From: Symbiodinium natans
Taxonomy: Eukaryota > Sar > Dinophyceae > Suessiales > Symbiodiniaceae
Assembly: GCA_905221605.1 (NCBI GenBank)
Contig: CAJNDS010002121.1
Location: 583,501 to 647,500 of the forward strand
DNA length: 64,000 nucleotides
Direction: 5' to 3'
In this document: positions 59,290 to 64,000 of the stretch, piece after piece
Layout of the letters: each line of letters begins with the position of its first letter
How positions within the stretch are numbered: the first letter of the stretch is position 1
Translations under genes and position numbers: made by a program
Notes under the pieces: model-generated
Databases searched by the model: none
Told to the model about the DNA's origin: nothing
Seen by the model: only the letters and a program-made list of their open reading frames with translations

Positions 59290-60428
59290 GGGAACCAAAG
59301 CCTTTAGCTCCTCCCGAACCGAGCTCCAGTAGCGCCCCTGAATCTATCAAGCCAACATGGAAGCCTCACGATCCCAACAGAATGCCCGATGGTTCCAAGG
59401 TACCACAGGGGTACAATTGGGATGGTGTGAGACTTGTCCGAAACAGGAGGGGCTCCAAGAGACCTCCTGATACTCCCTCTGAGTTCTGGACCTCCATGTC
59501 TAGGACCCAGCGTGAGGCCGACATCGAAAGGTATCGCAGGAAGGTTGAACTTGAAGAAGCCGAAGAACAGAGAAAGCGTAGGGATGCTGCTCCAGCAATG
59601 CCCGTTGGACCTAGGGTCCAGGAACCTCATCGCGAGAAGCTCAGCCGCTTGTATTTTGATAAGCTCTGTGAGGTCGCTCAGCTCCAGTACGCACTTGTTG
59701 CTAGAGTTGTATCACAAAAGGAGATCAACAGCAACATTGATGCCCAAGCTGCACTTGACAAAGAGTGGCAGAAACTTGTTGATAAGCAGTGCTGGTTGTC
59801 CGAGAAGGTTCGTGAGTACTCCGATGTTGCTAGTGAAGCCCAGAAGAAAGGGGTGAAAGCACATTTTGGCAGGATCTTTGAGATTTGCAGCCTTAAGGGA
59901 TCCGAACTACCGGAAGGGCACCCAGATCGCAAGTGGAAGGGTCGAAGCGTATTCCAGGGCAACCGGGTTTCCGACGAACACAACGATCATGCTATCTTTG
60001 CAGAACTCGGATCTAGCCCCGCTAGCATGGAGGCCGCAAAGGTGATTGACGTTTTCGGAAGTCAGCCCGGCTACAGCAAGCAGCAGGCCGATGCTCGCCA
60101 AGCATACACGCAGGCCCTGTTCAAAGGCGTTGAGACGTGGGTGAGGCTGCCTAGAAACAGGTGGCCAAAAGAGTGGACCAAGTACAAAGACCCAGTTTGC
60201 CCGCTGATGCTTGCTCTCTACGGTCATCCCGATTCCGGAGGGATTTGGGAGCAGCACTGTACGAAGCAGCTTACTTCTGCTGGGTGGGTCGCTGTATTGC
60301 CTGAGATATGGCAGTCCATTTTCTACCATCCACAACTTGATCTTCTTCTTGTTGTTTACGTCGACGACTTCAAGATGGCAGGCCCAGCCGAAAACATGAG
60401 CAGGGGTGGAAAACCATCAGCGACGTAA
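59290..60428 (+). CDS. Copia-type retroelement ORF3: reverse transcriptase, N-terminal part
   Basis: Open frame continuing upstream of the ATG at 59382 (PKPLAPPEPSSSSAPESIKP). RVT_2-type landmarks: GRSVFQGNRV (finger region), ADARQAYTQALFKGVETWVR (motif A Asp), ALYGHPDSGGIWEQHC, and YVDD catalytic box at 60357-60368. It ends at TAA 60426 because of a -1 change near 60396-60407; in the next frame GWKTISDVIDLDPPEPFGRY continues the expected thumb-side sequence. Probably a 1-base deletion or a second shift. Confidence 0.9.
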
Positions 60429-63400
60429 TCGACTTAGATCCCCCTGAACCTTTTGGAAGGTATTTTGGGTGCAATCACTTCGAAGAGTCGAAGGTCATGT
60501 TGCCGAGGGAAGCACACCCATTCGCTTATGTCTTTGACAAGAAGGTGGCGACTCCTGCAGCTGGGGGAAACCCCAAGCCGGCTCGCAAGGAGGACTTTTG
60601 GGAAGTCGATCCAGAGTTAGGTGCTGTTGTGCGTCACCATCTCTACCCTCGAAAAAGGTTGTACGTTCCTGATGAACATGACGTTCAGCGTTTCCCGAAC
60701 ATTTCACCCGAAAGGTTCACTGAGGTCGAGGGGGGATCGGTTGTTCATGACAATTTCAACTTGCAGGGAGCCAAGCGCCAGGACACTTGGTGGACGGGCA
60801 GGACCTACTTTCCTATCACGACTGTGGAACCTGAAGACTTTGAACATGCCCTCGCCGCTAGATCTAAAACCGAAGCCAAGCGAGAGGCGAAGCAAAGCAA
60901 GTTTAAAGCTATGGACTCCATTAGTAAGGAAACAGTCGCAGCCATGTCCAAACCGGTGAATGTCATGACGTATGACATGAAGGACTTTCTCATCTCCTGC
61001 GTTGAAAGGTACTGTGAACTCGCAAAGGTCGACAGAAACTCCCTTGTGCACGCCCCAACTCCTTTTCACGAAAACCGCGTGGCTCGGCCCGTGGAAGGAG
61101 AAGAAGAGGGGGGCCGGTTGCAACCCATTGCCAGTCGGGTGCTCATGAAGGTTCTCTTTGCAGCCCGTATGGCAAGGTGGGACCTTCTGCGTGCCACTCA
61201 GAGTTTAGCCTCCAGGGTGACCAAATGGTCGCGAGACTGCGATGTCGGACTGCACCGCCTAATCTGCTACATTAACTCCTCTCTCGACCTTAAAATGCAA
61301 GGCTTCATTGGAGATCGCGTGAGTGACTGTAAGTTGTGGTTATTTTGCGACGCCGACTGGTCCGGGGAACATGACAACAAATCTACCTCCGGCTGTGCAT
61401 TGTACCTGGTAGGGCCCAACACCTACTATCCTCTGAACGCTTTCTCGAAGAAGCAGACTAGCATTACAATGTCGAGTACTGAGAGTGAGGTCGTGTCGGC
61501 AAATCATGGTGTCAGAGCGCAAGGACTTCCAAGTTTAAGCTTATGGCTGTTCCTTTGGAAGCACATTACTGTTGATCCTGCCAGCCGCAAGGCTCGGCCG
61601 AAACAGAAGGCTCGTTTTGACACGGATGACATTGTCGCCAGAATCGACCCAGAGCTAGACGAAATTAGGTATGGCGGTAATCCTGAAGGACGTTCCGTTG
61701 CTGATCTTCAAGGCCTTAACGTTGCACTCAGTGACAAGTTCGCTGTGCAGGTTCTCGAAGATAACCAGGCCACCATCACTATCCTGTTGAAGGGTGACAG
61801 CGAAAAGCTAAGGCACACCGATCGCACCCAAAGGATCTCATTTGGCTGGTTAAAGCAACAATTTGAACGAAAGTTTTTCAACCTGGTTAATGCCGACACC
61901 AGCGAACAAGTTGCCGACATCTTCACCAAAGCCTTCGCCGAAAGGACCAAGTGGTTGCATGCACTTAGATTGATTAATCATGTGCTTTGCCCGGATCAGA
62001 ATAAGTCTCCGAAAGGAAAAGATTCTGATAGCCACTTGGTAGCCAAACCCTCAATTTCAGCCACCGTTGCCGGTCGGCCGGATCCTGAGGCCTTGGCGGC
62101 CGAGGCACTGGAGAAGTCGGACTTCCGCAGCTGTACTGCGGAGAGAATCATTCAGGCATTACCAAAACGCATAAGTAGAACCAGGAAGAACAAGCTCGAG
62201 ATTGACGAGGACTCGTACTATCACTCCTGGGGTTTGTACTGGTTCAGTGGAAAGCAAGGACTTACGCGCTCCACTACACAACACCCCAAAACCTGTCAGC
62301 TCCTCAATGCGTTCGTCGCAAGGCATGCAGGTCCTGACTTCATTTGGGCGTCCCTTGCAACGAGTAAGAATGCTAAGTCGAAGCTCCACACTGACAATCG
62401 AAACCTCCAGGACAGCACGAACCTTGCCATCCAATTCGGGGATTTTCAGGACGGAGGACTTTGGGTTGAAGGGCTTGGGAACCAACCTCAAACTAAACAA
62501 CAGCTCCCCAATGGCTCGGAAATCTGGGGTTCCGTCTTCACTAAGAAGGACAAACCTTTGTTCTTCTCCCCGACTTGCAAACATGTTGTTCTCCCTTGGA
62601 CTGGGAAAAGGTACTCCATCATTGCGTATACACCTCATGGATTTCCCCAAATCGGTTCGACCCTGTGCAAGCAGCTGCGACACTCGGGCTTCAGGTTAAG
62701 TCCAACTGCTGGTTCGCCGTCTGCTGCAGCCCGGCCTACGCCGAGGCCGGCTGCGCCCAAAGGCGTTGTAATTGTGTGTGGGGATACGTCCATGCCCAGG
62801 CTTCATGGAGTTACAACAGTCAATGTCCATGAGTTCACCGAAAACGAAGCCTATCGTACTGTCAGACAAGTCAAAACCCTCTGCGACGAGGGGGGAAGGG
62901 TACTTGTCTACGCGTCGCTGCCGGGTCAAGGCAGTGATAAGTGCTTTCGTTCGGTTAGGACTATTTCACGTTTGCTGAAAAACTACCGCATTGATGTTGT
63001 TTTGCATGTGCATGATTCTGTCAAAAATGAAGGTCTGCACAACTTTACGACACTTCGATGCCCACATCAGTTTGCACGCATTGGACATGACACTTTCATG
63101 TGCTCGTTTGCAGGGTTTACAGCAGAGACCAAGGTCAGAAATGAACCAGACGTGGTGCATGATCACAGCACTAAGGACGGCATCATTCAGAGCATCATTC
63201 ATTCATGGAAGAGTGGTAAGCTCCACGACGTATGCCCGAAAGAAGTTGTAGACCTAAGTTCTCTTGCCTGTCCCTGCATTGCGGGTCGAAAGACCACGCC
63301 GAGCACAATGTCTGCCGCTCGCTACATGAAGGGCGACACCCCGCGTGAGGACTGTGCCTCACGGTGGATTGGCTCTTTGTGGAGGGCCGTGTTTGCTGAA

Positions 63401-64000
63401 GAGTTCCGTTTCAGCATTAACCCCTTCTACACCCAGGGCATCCGATACCTGTACAATGAAGTCCCGGTCCAGACAGCAGCGTCACTGGCCATCAAGGACA
63501 ATTCTACAGTGTCGGATATTGCCCGCCTAACGGCTGTGGCCGATGAGGGTTTTGCCCTCCTGCAACCCGCCTCGGGAAGAGGTGGCATTCGGCAGCTGTT
63601 AGTCGTGGGTGACTCAACCCTCTACTTCAAGGCAGGCGCCAAAACAGCATCCACGATTGCTGAGGACCTTGAGGCAATGACCTCTATGGGGGCCCCTTTG
63701 GATCACTACGCCACGGTGCGAGTGCTGCCAATTTGGGGAGGTACCCTCCGGAAGATCAGGGACACCGTGGTCGAAACCTTCGACGAAATGGTGGCCCAGT
63801 TGCCCCCCGAACAGCAGAAGCAGCAGGTACTGGTTGTCTGGCAGGGCAACGAGCTCTTCGGCAACTATGGGGTCTTTATCCCCCCGGATCTCCAGCACTG
63901 GAACATGCCCCCGGAAGGCTACGCCGCTGAGGGCGATTGGTCGCAGATTGCCAGTGGAGTGTGTGGCAACATCCGACGAATCGCCGCCCTCAAGGGCAGG
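60404..64000 (+). CDS. Copia-type retroelement ORF4: RT end, RNase H, dioxygenase-like and SGNH-like tail (runs off the edge)
   Basis: About 1198 codons without a stop to the window end. In order: end of RT (GWKTISDVIDLDPPEPFGRY, FGCNHFEE); an insert with a second WEVD..RHH module (60599) like that in ORF1; RNase H (FCDADWSGEHDNKSTSGCAL at 61343; SSTESEVVS; LEDNQATITI; RHTDRTQRI). After about 62000 comes a tail not usual for copia Pol. A 2OG-Fe(II)-like module has HTD at 62387, GGLWV, CKHVVLPW (His 62582) and GKRYSIIAYT (Arg 62609). Next is a module with GGRVLVYASLPGQGSDKCFR, and near the edge LLVVGDSTLYF (63611) ... VVWQGNELFG (63844), like SGNH hydrolase blocks I and III. Function of the tail is inference; the retroelement assignment is firm. 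Confidence 0.85.

Larger units (their letters stand above)
54209..64000 (+). mobile_element. Copia-type (Ty1/copia) LTR retroelement, 3' end beyond the window
   Basis: Domain order Gag-PR-INT-RT-RNase H is that of Ty1/copia. At least 9.8 kb, long for copia because of the C-terminal extension. No telomere-like repeats occur inside, unlike everything to its left. Three frame changes, all -1, separate its four frames; only the first has a clear slippery site. Confidence 0.85.

Noticed and set aside
1-64000. tRNA, rRNA or spliced-leader RNA genes
   Set aside because: I saw no cloverleaf with A and B boxes, no conserved rRNA segments and no full spliced-leader sequence, though a scan by eye can miss a tRNA.

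Overview
The window looks like nuclear DNA of a dinoflagellate; the genus cannot be named from it. Four things point that way. Plant-type TTTAGGG heptamers and degenerate relatives fill most of the first 54 kb on both strands. Short coding islands begin after AG with a following G (AG|G) and often end at GC as well as GT donors, the known dinoflagellate splice pattern. A copia-type retroelement carries CCCH-finger Gag and a THRPKNPFCKVCQRAK-type integrase zinc motif. One intact gene (40.06-41.77 kb) has no introns.

Region 1 (about 1-53.3 kb, plus strand) is best read as one very large split gene, or several in series. Its small exons (27-180 nt) sit in introns built from interstitial telomere-like repeats and short inverted-repeat elements. 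I found about 75 exon candidates by frame openness, AG|G acceptors, GT/GC donors and matching phase between neighbours. From left to right they give: a PH-domain-like N-terminal part (1.3-5.4 kb); sparse islands (5.4-14.4 kb) with inverted-repeat elements and AT microsatellites; a charged helical segment (14.4-17.1 kb); an array of about 43 micro-exons (17.56-22.22 kb) in 33/33/27-nt triplets, coding an E/A/R/K-rich helix of 31-residue repeats; tandemly duplicated exon triplets called C, A and B here (22.9-36.4 kb); and further exons to 53.2 kb. Several candidates end in stops (38.50, 46.04, 48.90 kb), so more than one gene is possible. Exact exon joins are inference.

Region 2 is the single-exon BTB-BACK-propeller gene at 40.06-41.77 kb, lying between the split exons.

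Region 3 (53.28-54.21 kb) is a TTTGAGGG / 17-mer minisatellite.

Region 4 (54.2-64.0 kb, running off the right edge) is a copia-type retroelement in four overlapping frames: Gag with two CCCH fingers plus aspartic protease, integrase, reverse transcriptase, then RNase H followed by an unusually long tail. The tail carries an HxD...H...R module resembling 2OG-Fe(II) (TET/JBP-like) dioxygenases and a GDS...GNE module resembling SGNH hydrolases. The first frame change lies on a perfect -1 slippery heptamer. The telomere-like repeats stop at the edge of this element and are also absent from the micro-exon array.
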